A stretch of 52,007 nucleotides of DNA from Clostridia bacterium (GTDB lineage Bacteria; Bacillota; Clostridia; Christensenellales; DTU072): assembly GCA_017461065.1 (NCBI GenBank), contig JAFTZC010000078.1, positions 1-52,007 of the forward strand, given 5' to 3'. This document shows, piece after piece, positions 22,417-31,492 of this stretch. The stretch's first letter is position 1; the number at the start of each line of letters is the position of its first letter. The translations under genes were made by a program, and so were the position numbers. The notes beneath the pieces are model-generated. The model did not search any database and was not told where the DNA came from. It was given only the letters and a program-made list of their open reading frames with translations.

Positions 22417-23928
22417 TTATAATTTTTCCACCGTGACGCGATGGTTTTTGATTACGAACTTGCTTACGCCCTTGGGAATACGAATGTGATATCTATCCTT
22501 CTTGGCGTAAGGAGTGCTGAATATGGGTGCGTTTATGCTAACGGTAGCGCTGCCTTTGGTTTTGATAAAGAAGGAGCAGCCACTCACTTCGTTTTTGAGA
22601 TTTCTCACGACCGCCCTGGCTCCTACTATTTCCATAGCTTTTACGCCGCCGACAGCAAGATAGCTATACTCGTCACTCAAAGAAACGTCGATTTTTTGAC
22701 CAAAAATGGTCAAATTGCTGATTTTTACGTCCTTTCCTTGCGTAGTGCCAAAAGCAATAGAGGGGCATAGGTCGTCCATAAAATACTCGACGTCGACGTA
22801 GGTAGCAAGCAAAATTAGCGGATAAATGGTCGCATTTGGATTGGCGTTATAGAGCTCCACGCACTTTTTAGAAAGTGCGTAAAGTTTTTGGTCGTCACCC
22901 ACCGCCCTATAGAGTAGATAATTCGTGAGCACGTCCACTTCACTAAGCGCCCCTTTTGTTTCGCCCACGCCGTTTATTAAGCCAAGGTCGGTTGCACTTT
23001 CGCCACAACCAAGCACGATGCTCATTCTCTCAAGTACGTCACGATAAATTGGGTCGTCGTTTGATTTTTGATTAGCTTTGCTAATCAACTTTTGATAGCA
23101 CTCGCCGAGTAAAATGTGATTGCGTTGTCTTATAAACGCCATCCAACTAACGAGCGCGCTAAGGGTAGAGCCGTCCACGAGTGAGCATACGTTCACACCT
23201 TGAACGTCGCCTATTAAGATATGCCTAAGTGCGTCTATGAGCAAATCTTCATTTGACTTATCGGGGTCGTCGGTCAAAAGATACTCCCCGTCCTTAAAGC
23301 TAACTTGCGCTCTAATTTTAGAGTACACCGCGCTCATATCCAATCTAATGCCCGAAGTAACCACCTTGTCGGAAACGCTCTTCAAGGTATAGTAGCTCAC
23401 CGCCTTTTTGATTTCAGCAAGCGTAACCCTATCCCTTTCCGTGGCGTCGCCAAGCGAGATAAAGCCGTATAGCTTAGCGCCAAGAGCCGAGCGACCAAGC
23501 CAAACGGTAGCGTGGCTGTCACCTTCCGACAAGCCGTCCAAAGCTCCTTCGTATAGGCTCAAGTACAAAGCGCTATCTTCGTGGCGTTTTGGCTCGATTT
23601 TGAGCCTTTGGGGCGCTCCTAACACGGAGTAGGTTGCCCTTTCTAAACTTGGTGGTGCAATTTCGTCGGTTTCCAAGCTTAGCCTTGCGCCCACCTTTAC
23701 GTTCCCTTTTAGAGTAAGGCAAAAGGCAAACGAGCGCTTTGAATATCTAACTGCGCTTAGCAAAACTTCTTTACAAACGTAGGTTGCGTACCTTTCCGAG
23801 CTTTCTTTTTGGGCTATCTCCATATTGATAGAGGAGCCGTCTTCTCCAATTAAGTCAAGCAAAAAACGATTACCCGTCGGGGTAACCATTTCGATTGCAT
23901 TGTGCTTAAAGAGAATAGCGTAGGACAT
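22417..23928 (-). CDS. Conserved-looking protein of unknown function
   Basis: 503 aa, cytosolic by appearance (no signal peptide or membrane segment). The N-terminal ~200 residues have alternating beta-strand patterns. The middle (about 240-400) is helical and ends near 'LLATYVDVEYFMDDL'. The C-terminal ~100 residues again look like a beta-sandwich, with short 'KGSATVSINAPIF' strands. This beta/helical/beta layout recalls some carbohydrate-active proteins (N-terminal sandwich plus helical barrel), but I find no catalytic motif and do not assign a family. It follows glucokinase by 20 nt with no clear ribosome site, and is probably cotranscribed with manA-glk. Confidence 0.7.
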   Translation of the reverse strand: MSYAILFKHNAIEMVTPTGNRFLLDLIGEDGSSINMEIAQKESSERYATYVCKEVLLSAVRYSKRSFAFCLTLKGNVKVGARLSLETDEIAPPSLERATYSVLGAPQRLKIEPKRHEDSALYLSLYEGALDGLSEGDSHATVWLGRSALGAKLYGFISLGDATERDRVTLAEIKKAVSYYTLKSVSDKVVTSGIRLDMSAVYSKIRAQVSFKDGEYLLTDDPDKSNEDLLIDALRHILIGDVQGVNVCSLVDGSTLSALVSWMAFIRQRNHILLGECYQKLISKANQKSNDDPIYRDVLERMSIVLGCGESATDLGLINGVGETKGALSEVDVLTNYLLYRAVGDDQKLYALSKKCVELYNANPNATIYPLILLATYVDVEYFMDDLCPSIAFGTTQGKDVKISNLTIFGQKIDVSLSDEYSYLAVGGVKAMEIVGARAVVRNLKNEVSGCSFFIKTKGSATVSINAPIFSTPYAKKDRYHIRIPKGVSKFVIKNHRVTVEKL

Positions 23929-23947
23929 TGCTATCTAACTCTATTTA

Positions 23948-24892
23948 TTATAGGCAAAGAGCAACTGCGCCGAGCATACCTGCATCGTTCTTGAGTTCTG
24001 CCTTGCGAACCAAAACGCGTGGATTGCGATGTCCGCCGTAGGAGTAGCGGTTTACACGGCGTTGAATTCTTTCCATTAGGTAGTCGCCTTCGTTGGAGAT
24101 ACCACCGCCGATAAGCACTACGTCGGGACGGAATAGGTTTACGTGTGAGATGATGCCTTCTGCAACGTATCTGATATAAGCGTTGACTACCGCTTTGCCT
24201 GCCGCGTCGTCTTCACGAGCTGCAAGGAATGCCGTTTTGCCGCTTACCTTGCCCTCTTCTTCGGCAAACTTTACCATTAGGGAGTCGGGGTGCTTTTCGA
24301 TTGCGCGCTTGGTTTGGCGGATAAGAGCAGTTGCGCTTGCATAAGCTTCCCAGCAACCGCGCTTGCCACAGCTACAGGGCTCGCCACCAATCTTAATACC
24401 GATATGGCCCCCTTCTGCGCCGGCTCCCATCTTGCCTTCCATAAGCTTGCCGTCAACCACGATACCCGTGCCGATGCCGGTGCCAAGGGTAACTACGATA
24501 ACGTCGTTGTATCCTTTGCCTGCGCCAAAACGTTGTTCGCCAAGAGCTGCTACGTTAGCGTCGTTACCGATGAAGGTAGGAACGTCTATATGCTTTCTAA
24601 ATTCCTTTACGATTGGAACTTTTTCAAAATTAATGTTATTTGCGTAGGTGATAACGCCGGTTTTGGAGTTGATAGTGCCGGGGATACCCATACCTACTGC
24701 CGTGATATCAGCGGTAGTCAGACCCTTTTCTTCTACGAGTGAAACGCAAAGGTCTGCGATATCCTTTACGATAGCCGAGTAATGTGCTTGAGCGTTGGTA
24801 ACAACCGATTTTTTGGCGTAAACAACGCCGTTTTCGTCAACGAGACCACCTTTAATGCTCATTCCACCGATGTCAATACCGATATAATACAT
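23948..24892 (-). CDS. glcK: ROK-family glucokinase
   Basis: 314 aa. The ATP-binding N-terminus 'YIGIDIGGMSIKGGLVDENG', the 'GTGIGTGIVVDGKLMEG' segment, and the ROK zinc motif C-x-C-x4-C ('CSCGKRGCWE') are all present, as is the sugar-binding 'GNDANVAALGE'. It phosphorylates glucose to glucose-6-phosphate. It is in an apparent operon with manA upstream (12-nt gap) and the unknown 503-aa gene downstream. Confidence 0.94.
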   Translation of the reverse strand: MYYIGIDIGGMSIKGGLVDENGVVYAKKSVVTNAQAHYSAIVKDIADLCVSLVEEKGLTTADITAVGMGIPGTINSKTGVITYANNINFEKVPIVKEFRKHIDVPTFIGNDANVAALGEQRFGAGKGYNDVIVVTLGTGIGTGIVVDGKLMEGKMGAGAEGGHIGIKIGGEPCSCGKRGCWEAYASATALIRQTKRAIEKHPDSLMVKFAEEEGKVSGKTAFLAAREDDAAGKAVVNAYIRYVAEGIISHVNLFRPDVVLIGGGISNEGDYLMERIQRRVNRYSYGGHRNPRVLVRKAELKNDAGMLGAVALCL

Positions 24893-24904
24893 AATTCTTT
24901 CTCC

Positions 24905-25867
24905 TTAGATTGTCGTTACGACCAAAGTTGCCTTTTCAGCCTTAATCTTAGCCATATAATATGCAGGGATAAACCAAGTGTCGCCTTTTTTGATTTTTTC
25001 GCCGCTTTCAAATTCGGCTTCGCCGTCGGCTACGGTAAAGGTTACGAAGCTCTCCTCCGAGTAGATTAGATACTCACCCTTTTCGATAACCACTTCCTTG
25101 GCGGTGAAGTATCCGTTTTTGGTAAGAATTCTTAGTTTTGCGCCGTTTGCAAGCTCTTTTTGTGGGTTAAGGGTGGGAATTTCGCTCTTTTTGAGAGTCA
25201 TAACGTCCAAAGCCTCACGGATATGTAGCTTACGTGCGTTGCCGTTTTTGTCCTTTCTGCCGTAGTCGTATAGGCGATAAGTGATATCGCTTGATTGTTG
25301 AACTTCGATGACGGTTACGCCCTTTTGAAGTGCGTGTACGGTACCTGCAGGAACGAAGAAGCAGTCGCCTTTCTTAACGGGACAGCGGTTTAGCAGCTCG
25401 GTAATGGTGCCGTTTACAACGCCGTCGATGACTTCTTCCTTGGTGACGTCGCGGTTAAATCCGTAGTAGATAGCTGCGCCTTCTTCGGCGTCTGCTATAT
25501 ACCAAACCTCGTTTTTGCCGAGTTGACCGCCCTCGCGCGCCATAGCGTATACGTCGTCGGGGTGCACTTGTATGGATAGGTCGGCACTTGCATCAAGAAG
25601 CTTGATGAGAATGGGGAACTTGGAATAGTCGTTTACCTTGTCGCCAAAAAGCTCGGGGTAATTTCTTTGGAGCTTGCTTAGAGTATACTCGTAGAAAGCG
25701 GGGTCGTCTACGATAGATTCCGAGTCGGTATACATACTTAGCTCCCAACACTCTGCTATAGAATCGGTGTCGGACTCTTTGCCCCAAAACTCTTTGAGTT
25801 TTGTTCCGCCCCAAATGTAGGTACGAAGTGCAGGTTTCAATTTTAGTGGTCTTAGTTTCATAGTCAA
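24905..25867 (-). CDS. manA: Mannose-6-phosphate isomerase, type I
   Basis: 320 aa, the short class I form common in Firmicutes. Zinc ligands lie in 'IQVHPDD' (Gln/His), 'KNEVWYI' (Glu) and 'VPAGTVHAL' (His). It interconverts mannose-6-phosphate and fructose-6-phosphate, linking mannose use to glycolysis and to sugar nucleotides. It is the first gene of the manA-glcK cluster, with an AAGGAG site. Confidence 0.95.
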   Translation of the reverse strand: MTMKLRPLKLKPALRTYIWGGTKLKEFWGKESDTDSIAECWELSMYTDSESIVDDPAFYEYTLSKLQRNYPELFGDKVNDYSKFPILIKLLDASADLSIQVHPDDVYAMAREGGQLGKNEVWYIADAEEGAAIYYGFNRDVTKEEVIDGVVNGTITELLNRCPVKKGDCFFVPAGTVHALQKGVTVIEVQQSSDITYRLYDYGRKDKNGNARKLHIREALDVMTLKKSEIPTLNPQKELANGAKLRILTKNGYFTAKEVVIEKGEYLIYSEESFVTFTVADGEAEFESGEKIKKGDTWFIPAYYMAKIKAEKATLVVTTI

Positions 25868-25884
25868 CTCCTTATACGAGTGGG

Positions 25885-27348
25885 TTATTTATTGATTTGG
25901 TATTTTATATAGCCGTCCTTATCCGATTGCGCCACGCTGAAATTGGAGATTAGGTAGGGAGAAGATGCTTCCATACCCTCTTTTACGTAGACGGTTTCGG
26001 CGTAGGCCATAAGTCCTGCAGGTGAAGTAATCTTGCCAATACAAAGCTCAAGGATGGCTTCGCTATCAATTATTACTTCCTTTAATGAAGTACAGCCGTT
26101 GAAAGCGGCGCTCTTTATTTCGGTAACGCCCGATTTAATATGGATGCTTTGGAGATTCGCGCAGTCAAGGAAGACTCTTTCGCTAATCACGGTAACGCTC
26201 TCGGGTAGCGTAATACTCGTTAGGCTCGAGCCCTCAAATGCGTTTGGCTCGATGGTTTTAACCGAGCTTGAAATGGTAAGTGAGGTAATATCGCGCCTAA
26301 AAGCAAATGCTTCCCGGCCAATAGCGGTTGCGGTGGTTGGGATAACGCTATCCGCAACGCCTGCAAGCACCCTACCCGTAGCCTTTTCGATTAGGCAGTT
26401 GCCGACTGAAGCGTAATAAGCGTTGCCTTCGTCCACCGTGATTGCGGTTAGGTCGGGCATATTGCATAGCGCCTTTTCGCCGATATAGGTTATTTGTGCG
26501 CCGATTCGCACGCTCGTTACGGCTTTTGCGCCGTACAAAGCCTTTTCGGCAATAGTGAGCGTATCAGCTTGAGTATATTCTATCTCATAGGTTTGACCTT
26601 GCTCCGCCTTAGTGAAGGCATACGCACACTTACCTATGCGAATATCTCCGTCAAGGGTGTTATTATTGAGCCACTTGGTGTTGTGGAATGCCGAGTAGCC
26701 GAGTTTATCAAAGGTATAATCGCTTAGCGTAGCCGATTGGCTGTCGCTAACGGAGTATTCCACGCAGTTCATAAAGGCTTCGGTGCCGATTTCCTTTACG
26801 CTAACGGGAAGCGAGCCGCTCTCCAACCTTTCGCAGTTGAAGAACGCCCTATTTCCAATGGTTTTTAGCTTGGAGTTAGCCCCAAAGTTTACGGTCGTTA
26901 GGTTATAGCAAGCGCTAAACGCACGCTCGCCTATACTCTCAACGGTGTCGGGAATGGTTACTTCGACGAGAGTGTCGTTGCTATAAAATACGAGTGGAGC
27001 AATGGCGACTACGGGCTTGCCCATATTGTCGCTTGGTATTACGACGGTACCGCTTTTTACGGTGACGGCTTTGAGAATAAAGCCCGTTTTTTGGGCGTTT
27101 TCTTCAAAAACGAAGATATTTTCGGTTGTGCTTATGCCGTCCTTATCGGGGCTATCGGGTGTCGGCGTAATGGGAGTATCGTTTCCGCCGCCGAGATTAT
27201 CGCCACCAAGGTCGGTGCCCTCCCCCGTGCCGTTATCGGTTTGGTCGTTTTGGTCGCCTTGGTCTTCGGGCGTAACGCAAGCAAATAGCGTCAAGCTGAA
27301 CGCTATCACCAAAATCGATATAAGCAAAACCTTGAGTAATTTTTTCAT
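25885..27348 (-). CDS. BspA-like leucine-rich-repeat lipoprotein
   Basis: 487 aa. Signal MKKLLKVLLISILVIA with lipobox LFAC (Cys24), then a low-complexity linker rich in Asp, Gly, Gln and Thr (about 27-72). LRR_5 repeats follow ('IGERAFSACYNLTTVNFG', 'IGREAFAFRRDITSLTIS'). Unlike the 1042-aa paralogue it lacks InlB B repeats. Surface adhesion is inferred. It has the same AGGAGTACTATG start context as two other genes here. It lies 17 nt upstream of manA, but a functional link is not obvious. Confidence 0.9.
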   Translation of the reverse strand: MKKLLKVLLISILVIAFSLTLFACVTPEDQGDQNDQTDNGTGEGTDLGGDNLGGGNDTPITPTPDSPDKDGISTTENIFVFEENAQKTGFILKAVTVKSGTVVIPSDNMGKPVVAIAPLVFYSNDTLVEVTIPDTVESIGERAFSACYNLTTVNFGANSKLKTIGNRAFFNCERLESGSLPVSVKEIGTEAFMNCVEYSVSDSQSATLSDYTFDKLGYSAFHNTKWLNNNTLDGDIRIGKCAYAFTKAEQGQTYEIEYTQADTLTIAEKALYGAKAVTSVRIGAQITYIGEKALCNMPDLTAITVDEGNAYYASVGNCLIEKATGRVLAGVADSVIPTTATAIGREAFAFRRDITSLTISSSVKTIEPNAFEGSSLTSITLPESVTVISERVFLDCANLQSIHIKSGVTEIKSAAFNGCTSLKEVIIDSEAILELCIGKITSPAGLMAYAETVYVKEGMEASSPYLISNFSVAQSDKDGYIKYQINK

Positions 27349-27376
27349 AGTACTCCTTTACCCTACTCCACGTGGG

Positions 27377-27814
27377 TTATTTTTCAAGAGCCATAATTTT
27401 GTCAACGCGCATTGCGTGACGGCCACCTGCAAACTCGGTGGTCAAGAATGTCTTGGTAAAAGTATAAGCGTCTTCGGTGCTCGTAATTCTACCGCCCATA
27501 GCTATGATGTGAGCGTTATTATGCTCGGCACTCATTTGTGCGCTGAAATTATCGGTTACGTGAGCACAACGGATGCCGTCTATTTTGTTGGCGGCAATGC
27601 TTATGCCAATACCCGTGCCACAAAGCAAAACACCCTTTTCGGCATCGCCCGATACGATGGCTCTTGCCACCTTTTCGGCGTAGTCGGGATAGTCTACGGA
27701 CGAGTTGTCGTAGCAGCCGTAGTCTATTACTTCGTGTCCGAGCTCAGTTACTGCCTTAATAACAGCATCCTTCAAGACAATTCCACCGTGGTCACAACCA
27801 ATAGCAATTTTCAT
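27377..27814 (-). CDS. rpiB: Ribose-5-phosphate isomerase B
   Basis: 145 aa. 'KIAIGCDHGG', the catalytic Cys65 in 'LLCGTGIG', and 'ANKIDGIRCAHV' followed by 'AEHNNAHIIAMGGR' are RpiB/LacAB signatures; the lone copy with Cys65 indicates RpiB. It interconverts ribose-5-phosphate and ribulose-5-phosphate in the pentose phosphate pathway. GGGAGA precedes the start. Confidence 0.95.
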   Translation of the reverse strand: MKIAIGCDHGGIVLKDAVIKAVTELGHEVIDYGCYDNSSVDYPDYAEKVARAIVSGDAEKGVLLCGTGIGISIAANKIDGIRCAHVTDNFSAQMSAEHNNAHIIAMGGRITSTEDAYTFTKTFLTTEFAGGRHAMRVDKIMALEK

Positions 27815-27833
27815 AATTCTATCTCCCTATATA

Positions 27834-27896
27834 TCCTTGTGAGTGAAGCGTAAGCGAAATGAAGCCACTCATCACTCCACATTATTCATTCCTCAT
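27834..27896. repeat. Heptamer-type run abutting the tsaC stop
   Basis: GTGAGTGAAGCGTAAGC, then CACTCATCACTCC and CATTCCTCATTC words of the same family as 1-140. On the minus strand the run begins directly at the TGA stop of tsaC (27897-27899). Confidence 0.7.
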
Positions 27897-28886
27897 TCAA
27901 ACCAGGACGCCTCCCGTGGTTTTCTTGAGTCTATTATATAGCGCAAAGTATTCTTCTTTGTCGCTAAAGTCTTCGATAATAATGTATGAGTAGTCCTTTT
28001 CAAGCTCTCTTAGAAGCGAAAATACGCTGCGCATACACTCTTTTGGGCTTTCTCCCAGCGAGCGAGCGGTTACGCTATTCGGCAAAGCACTAAGGAAGCT
28101 GTCCCTACCGACTATAACTGCGCCGGGGTTTTCCGAGTATACTCTTAGTGCGGACTCCACGCTCTTTGCACCTACGCAGGGGCAAGTGGGCGCGTAGTGT
28201 TTGTACTTCATACCGGGGGACTCCGCCACCACAACTTCGCCTTTGTGATTTATAACCTTGCCGAGTACGGGAAGCAACATCTCTATGGTGACCGCACCTG
28301 GACGAAGGACGATAGGCGTATCTTTGGTTAGGTCCAACACGGTGGACTCTATGCCGATATCGGTCTGACCGCCTTCGAGTATAAGTGGGATTTTGCCCTG
28401 CATATCTTCGTATACGTGTGCGCTCAGCGTGGGGCTAACGCGACCGGAAGTGTTTGCGCTCGGTGCAGCAATACCCGTACCGCTCTTTTTGATGAGTTCC
28501 AAAGCCACGGGGTGGTTGGGTATCCTAATACCTACGGTATTAATTCCTGCGGTGGTGACGAGCGGAAGCGCGTCGCTTTTGGGTAGCACGAGTGTCAAAG
28601 GTCCGGGCGAAAAGGTTTCCCATAGCTTATATGCAACGTCGGGGATATGGCTTACCGCCCCTTTTACGTCTTCGACACTTGCATAGTGCACTATCAAAGG
28701 GTTGTCCTGTGGTCTGCCCTTTGCTTTGAATATATTTAGCACGGCTTCGGGGTTGAAAGCATCTGCGCCAAGGCCGTATACCGTTTCGGTGGGGAAAGCA
28801 ACGAGACCGCCCGCTCTCAGTATGCGTGCGCCTTCGTCTATATATTCAGCACCACCCACTACGGTGTTAATTCTATCTAAGCTCAT
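27897..28886 (-). CDS. tsaC: L-threonylcarbamoyladenylate synthase (Sua5/YwlC type)
   Basis: 329 aa. The YrdC domain (about 10-200) shows 'GGLVAFPTETVYGLGADAF', 'KGRPQDNPLIVH' and 'SANTSGRVSPT'. A linker 'SPGMKYKHYAP' and a C-terminal Sua5 domain follow, so this is the long form. It makes threonylcarbamoyl-AMP from Thr, bicarbonate and ATP for the t6A37 modification of ANN-decoding tRNAs. Its start overlaps the 3' end of the preceding lipoprotein gene by 14 nt, which suggests coupling. Confidence 0.95.
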   Translation of the reverse strand: MSLDRINTVVGGAEYIDEGARILRAGGLVAFPTETVYGLGADAFNPEAVLNIFKAKGRPQDNPLIVHYASVEDVKGAVSHIPDVAYKLWETFSPGPLTLVLPKSDALPLVTTAGINTVGIRIPNHPVALELIKKSGTGIAAPSANTSGRVSPTLSAHVYEDMQGKIPLILEGGQTDIGIESTVLDLTKDTPIVLRPGAVTIEMLLPVLGKVINHKGEVVVAESPGMKYKHYAPTCPCVGAKSVESALRVYSENPGAVIVGRDSFLSALPNSVTARSLGESPKECMRSVFSLLRELEKDYSYIIIEDFSDKEEYFALYNRLKKTTGGVLV

Positions 28887-30681
28887 ATATTACACCCCTG
28901 TTGCCTTCGACGGTAGCAACCACCGTATTAAACACTTTGCCGTCACGGAAGAAGTAGTCTACACAGCTTACCTTTTCGCACTTGTTGGCGATGAGAGTGG
29001 TGCCGGCGTTGGACTTCAAACCGAACTTACCGCCGCTAAAGGTGGAATAAGTGCCGTTGAACATTTGATAGCAGTCGTCGATACTGGTGACGGTGCCGTC
29101 AAGGGAAATGCGATAGAAAGCTTGGCTCTTTATAGATCCGTTCTCGTTAAGCTCACCCACCTTGCTTGCAATAGCGTAATTGCCAAAGAATGGCGAAAAC
29201 GAGTCGTATTCGTATGCGGTTATACGAGTGCCGTCCACTTTGGTTGCGCCGATATATGCGACTACGCCTTGTGGCTCGATACGTTGCTCGTAGGATATGA
29301 TAACACCGTTATGGATAAACTGATTTTCAAAAGCCGAAGTATCAGTTACGGGTATAAGGGTGGTACGCGTGCCGTTTTCGTAGCTGTGATATCCCACGTC
29401 ACGTATAGCGATGCTGAAGTTGGGGTCGGCGTTTTGCAAACCGTATCCGTCAACGTAAGCAACGGGCATAACCAAGTTGGTGGGCGCCGTCATATTGCCA
29501 TCGGCGTCACAAATCATAAAGGAAATTGCCCAGCTACGGATATTTTCGGTGTTGTAGTAATAGTAATAGTAGTATACGATACTATATCCGTCTTGGACGA
29601 GTGGCGAAGTGGGGATTACGGGTAGAAGATAAGGTCTGCTCCAAGTTGCGGCGGCGGTGGCGTCTTCGGCGTTGATGGCGTCGACGATACTTCTTACGTC
29701 CCTATCGGTATATTTGTTGGAAACCATAGTGACGCGCTCGCAGTCAAACTGCTTGCCGCTCTTAATGGAGATACGCACGCTCTTGATTAGCGTGTAGTAG
29801 GTCTTGTTATCTTCTTCGTTTAGCAGTGGGATTTCGTAGGTGTCGTATTCTTCGTGACAAGAGAAAGTGGTCGAAATTATAAACCAGCCGCCCCCAACGT
29901 AGTAAGCTTCGGACGACGAGTAATCTTGGACGTAGCCGTCCCCTTCTTTTAGAAGGGTAACGGAGTGTTGCATTATAAAAATGCCCTTGTCGTTTATCTT
30001 GGACATATCGTATAGGCGAGTGGTGTTGGTACCTACTGCAGCTATATATCCGTCTTCACAAACGAACTTGGTGGAGTTATCTATATCGTTGATGATACCT
30101 ACTTCGAGTAGCCCGTCAGCGGAAGCGTAGTCGTAAACGGTAGCGTAGCTATAACCCGATGCCGCAAACTCGGTCATATTCTTGTTGCCCATTACGGCGA
30201 TATACTTGTCAGATAGAAAGGTGAACTGATTGATAGCAACTGCGTAAGGATAGCTAAAGCCGTACTCAACGCCGCCGTTAACGCCGCGGAACTTGACGAG
30301 CCCTACGTAAACGGTTTCTTCGTTGTTTACGAGTGCAGTACGCAAGCAAATGGCGTAGTCACCGCGGATATCGATTATAGAAGTATAGCGTGGCTCGATG
30401 AGTTCTTCGGTTGAAGATGCAAAGCCGTATCTGCCGATAGTAAAGTTGCCGTATTTAGCTTCCTTGTAGGTGATAAAGATATCGTTTGAGCCGTCGTAGC
30501 TGCTTACGACCGTACCTTCGGGCAGTCTAAGAGTTTCCACACAAGAAGTGTACTCTCCGTTAGACGAAAAGTTGTTGAAAATATCCTTAGTCGTAGCCAT
30601 AGGCTCTTCGTCGTTATTACAACCGACGAGCACGACGAAGACGAAAGATAGTATTAAAATCAGGGTGAGAAACTTTTTCAT
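28873..30681 (-). CDS. Lipoprotein of unknown function with repeated beta-strand units
   Basis: 602 aa. Signal MKKFLTLILILSFVFV with lipobox LVGC (Cys21). The body consists of short repeated units such as 'GRYGFASSTEELIEPRYTSI' and 'FGNYAIASKVGELNENG', which resemble WG/beta-propeller-type proteins that echo 'the state is...' strands. No enzyme motif is seen. It is likely extracellular and membrane-tethered. The start codon lies 7 nt after a perfect -10 box without a Shine-Dalgarno site, so the mRNA should be leaderless. It overlaps tsaC by 14 nt. Confidence 0.75.
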   Translation of the reverse strand: MKKFLTLILILSFVFVVLVGCNNDEEPMATTKDIFNNFSSNGEYTSCVETLRLPEGTVVSSYDGSNDIFITYKEAKYGNFTIGRYGFASSTEELIEPRYTSIIDIRGDYAICLRTALVNNEETVYVGLVKFRGVNGGVEYGFSYPYAVAINQFTFLSDKYIAVMGNKNMTEFAASGYSYATVYDYASADGLLEVGIINDIDNSTKFVCEDGYIAAVGTNTTRLYDMSKINDKGIFIMQHSVTLLKEGDGYVQDYSSSEAYYVGGGWFIISTTFSCHEEYDTYEIPLLNEEDNKTYYTLIKSVRISIKSGKQFDCERVTMVSNKYTDRDVRSIVDAINAEDATAAATWSRPYLLPVIPTSPLVQDGYSIVYYYYYYYNTENIRSWAISFMICDADGNMTAPTNLVMPVAYVDGYGLQNADPNFSIAIRDVGYHSYENGTRTTLIPVTDTSAFENQFIHNGVIISYEQRIEPQGVVAYIGATKVDGTRITAYEYDSFSPFFGNYAIASKVGELNENGSIKSQAFYRISLDGTVTSIDDCYQMFNGTYSTFSGGKFGLKSNAGTTLIANKCEKVSCVDYFFRDGKVFNTVVATVEGNRGVIYELR

Positions 30682-30687
30682 AGTTTG

Positions 30688-30716
30688 ATTATAACATACG
30701 CGCGCGTGTCGGTCAA
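30688..30716 (-). promoter_or_regulatory. Promoter giving a leaderless 602-aa lipoprotein mRNA
   Basis: Minus strand: TTGACC (30711-30716), a 17-bp spacer with CGCGCGCG, and TATAAT (30688-30693). Six bases separate the -10 box from the ATG (A at 30681). Confidence 0.85.
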
Positions 30717-30771
30717 TGTAAAAAAGGTGAATTTAAGGTGTTAAAAGTCAAATCTTTTCATATTATTAAAT

Positions 30772-31239
30772 ATGAAAACATACATCCGATTTCTTGCCTT
30801 TACCCTATCAATCGGCGGATTATTCGTAGTTGCCTACCTAACGTCAAGCCTAATAGATACAAAAAGCCAAGCAATTTTAGCCCTAAACGCACTCCAAGGT
30901 TCAACCCCTACTCCAAACGGATTTATGCTACTTTGGGGTATCACATACGCGTTTATAGTAATCCTACTTACAGCAACCATAGCAAATCGCTGTCTAAGGC
31001 GCGCCATAAAATTATGGGTGATTTTAGGTGTGCTCAACGTACTGTTTTGCTTTAGTTATTTCAAGCTAAACCTACTCTATCACGGCATAGCTCTCATAAT
31101 AACAATGCTTATAAATCTCGTTATACTTTGTAACTTCTACCTAAAAAACACGCGCTACCTATGGCTTGCGTGCATTCCTATACTTGCAAATTACTGTTAT
31201 AGCTTGTTCCTAAGCGTTGTGGTATGCTTGAATGCTTAG
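30772..31239 (+). CDS. TspO/MBR-like membrane protein
   Basis: 155 aa, five predicted transmembrane helices. It is divergent but follows the TspO/MBR plan: a Pro-rich turn 'TPTPNGFMLLWGITYAFI' ending in an aromatic segment, a middle helix 'LGVLNVLFCFSYFKL' at the place of the 'LNLLWS' helix, and a last helix with 'ANYCYSLFLSVVVCLN' like '...YLN...LN'. TspO binds porphyrins or sterols. This copy is low in Trp, so ligand conservation is doubtful. There is no ribosome site. TATTAT ends 5 nt before the ATG, without a clear -35. It diverges from the 602-aa lipoprotein gene. Confidence 0.65.
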   Translation: MKTYIRFLAFTLSIGGLFVVAYLTSSLIDTKSQAILALNALQGSTPTPNGFMLLWGITYAFIVILLTATIANRCLRRAIKLWVILGVLNVLFCFSYFKLNLLYHGIALIITMLINLVILCNFYLKNTRYLWLACIPILANYCYSLFLSVVVCLNA

Positions 31240-31244
31240 GAAAT

Positions 31245-31366
31245 GTTGAATGAGGAGTGATGAGTGACTTCATTCCGCTTACGCTCCACTCACAAGGAAT
31301 TATATTTTTTATCATTGTTTGCGTAGCAAAGCCATTCTTCATTCCTCACTCCTAATTCTTCATTCT
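31245..31366. repeat. Heptamer-type repeats between tspO-like and rnfB genes
   Basis: A run GAATGAGGAGTGATGAGTGA (31251-31270) is followed by GCTTACGCTCCACTCACAAGG, then TTGTTTGCGTAGCAAAGCC and CATTCTT, CATTCCT, CACTCCT, with further variants to 31366. The two outer runs are inverted relative to one another. The run ends exactly where hairpin element copy 3 begins. Confidence 0.8.
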
Positions 31367-31367
31367 G

Positions 31368-31488
31368 TAAAAACGCGATTATTTAGATGAGCTACGAGCA
31401 AATAATAACACCCCAAAGGGTTGCTGTACTCCTTGTACTGCGCCCTGCAGGGGTGTTGTTACTTTGTGAAGTAGGTCGCCAAAATACA
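31368..31488. repeat. CGCG hairpin element, copy 3 (right end truncated)
   Basis: The left terminus AAAACGCGA (31370-31378), TTTAG and the entire middle and apical region match copy 2 almost exactly. The right end stops after CCAAAATA, and the TCGCGTTTT arm is missing. The rnfB stop (TAG, 31493-31495) follows within a few bases. The outer stem therefore cannot form. Confidence 0.85.
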
Positions 31489-31492
31489 AAGG

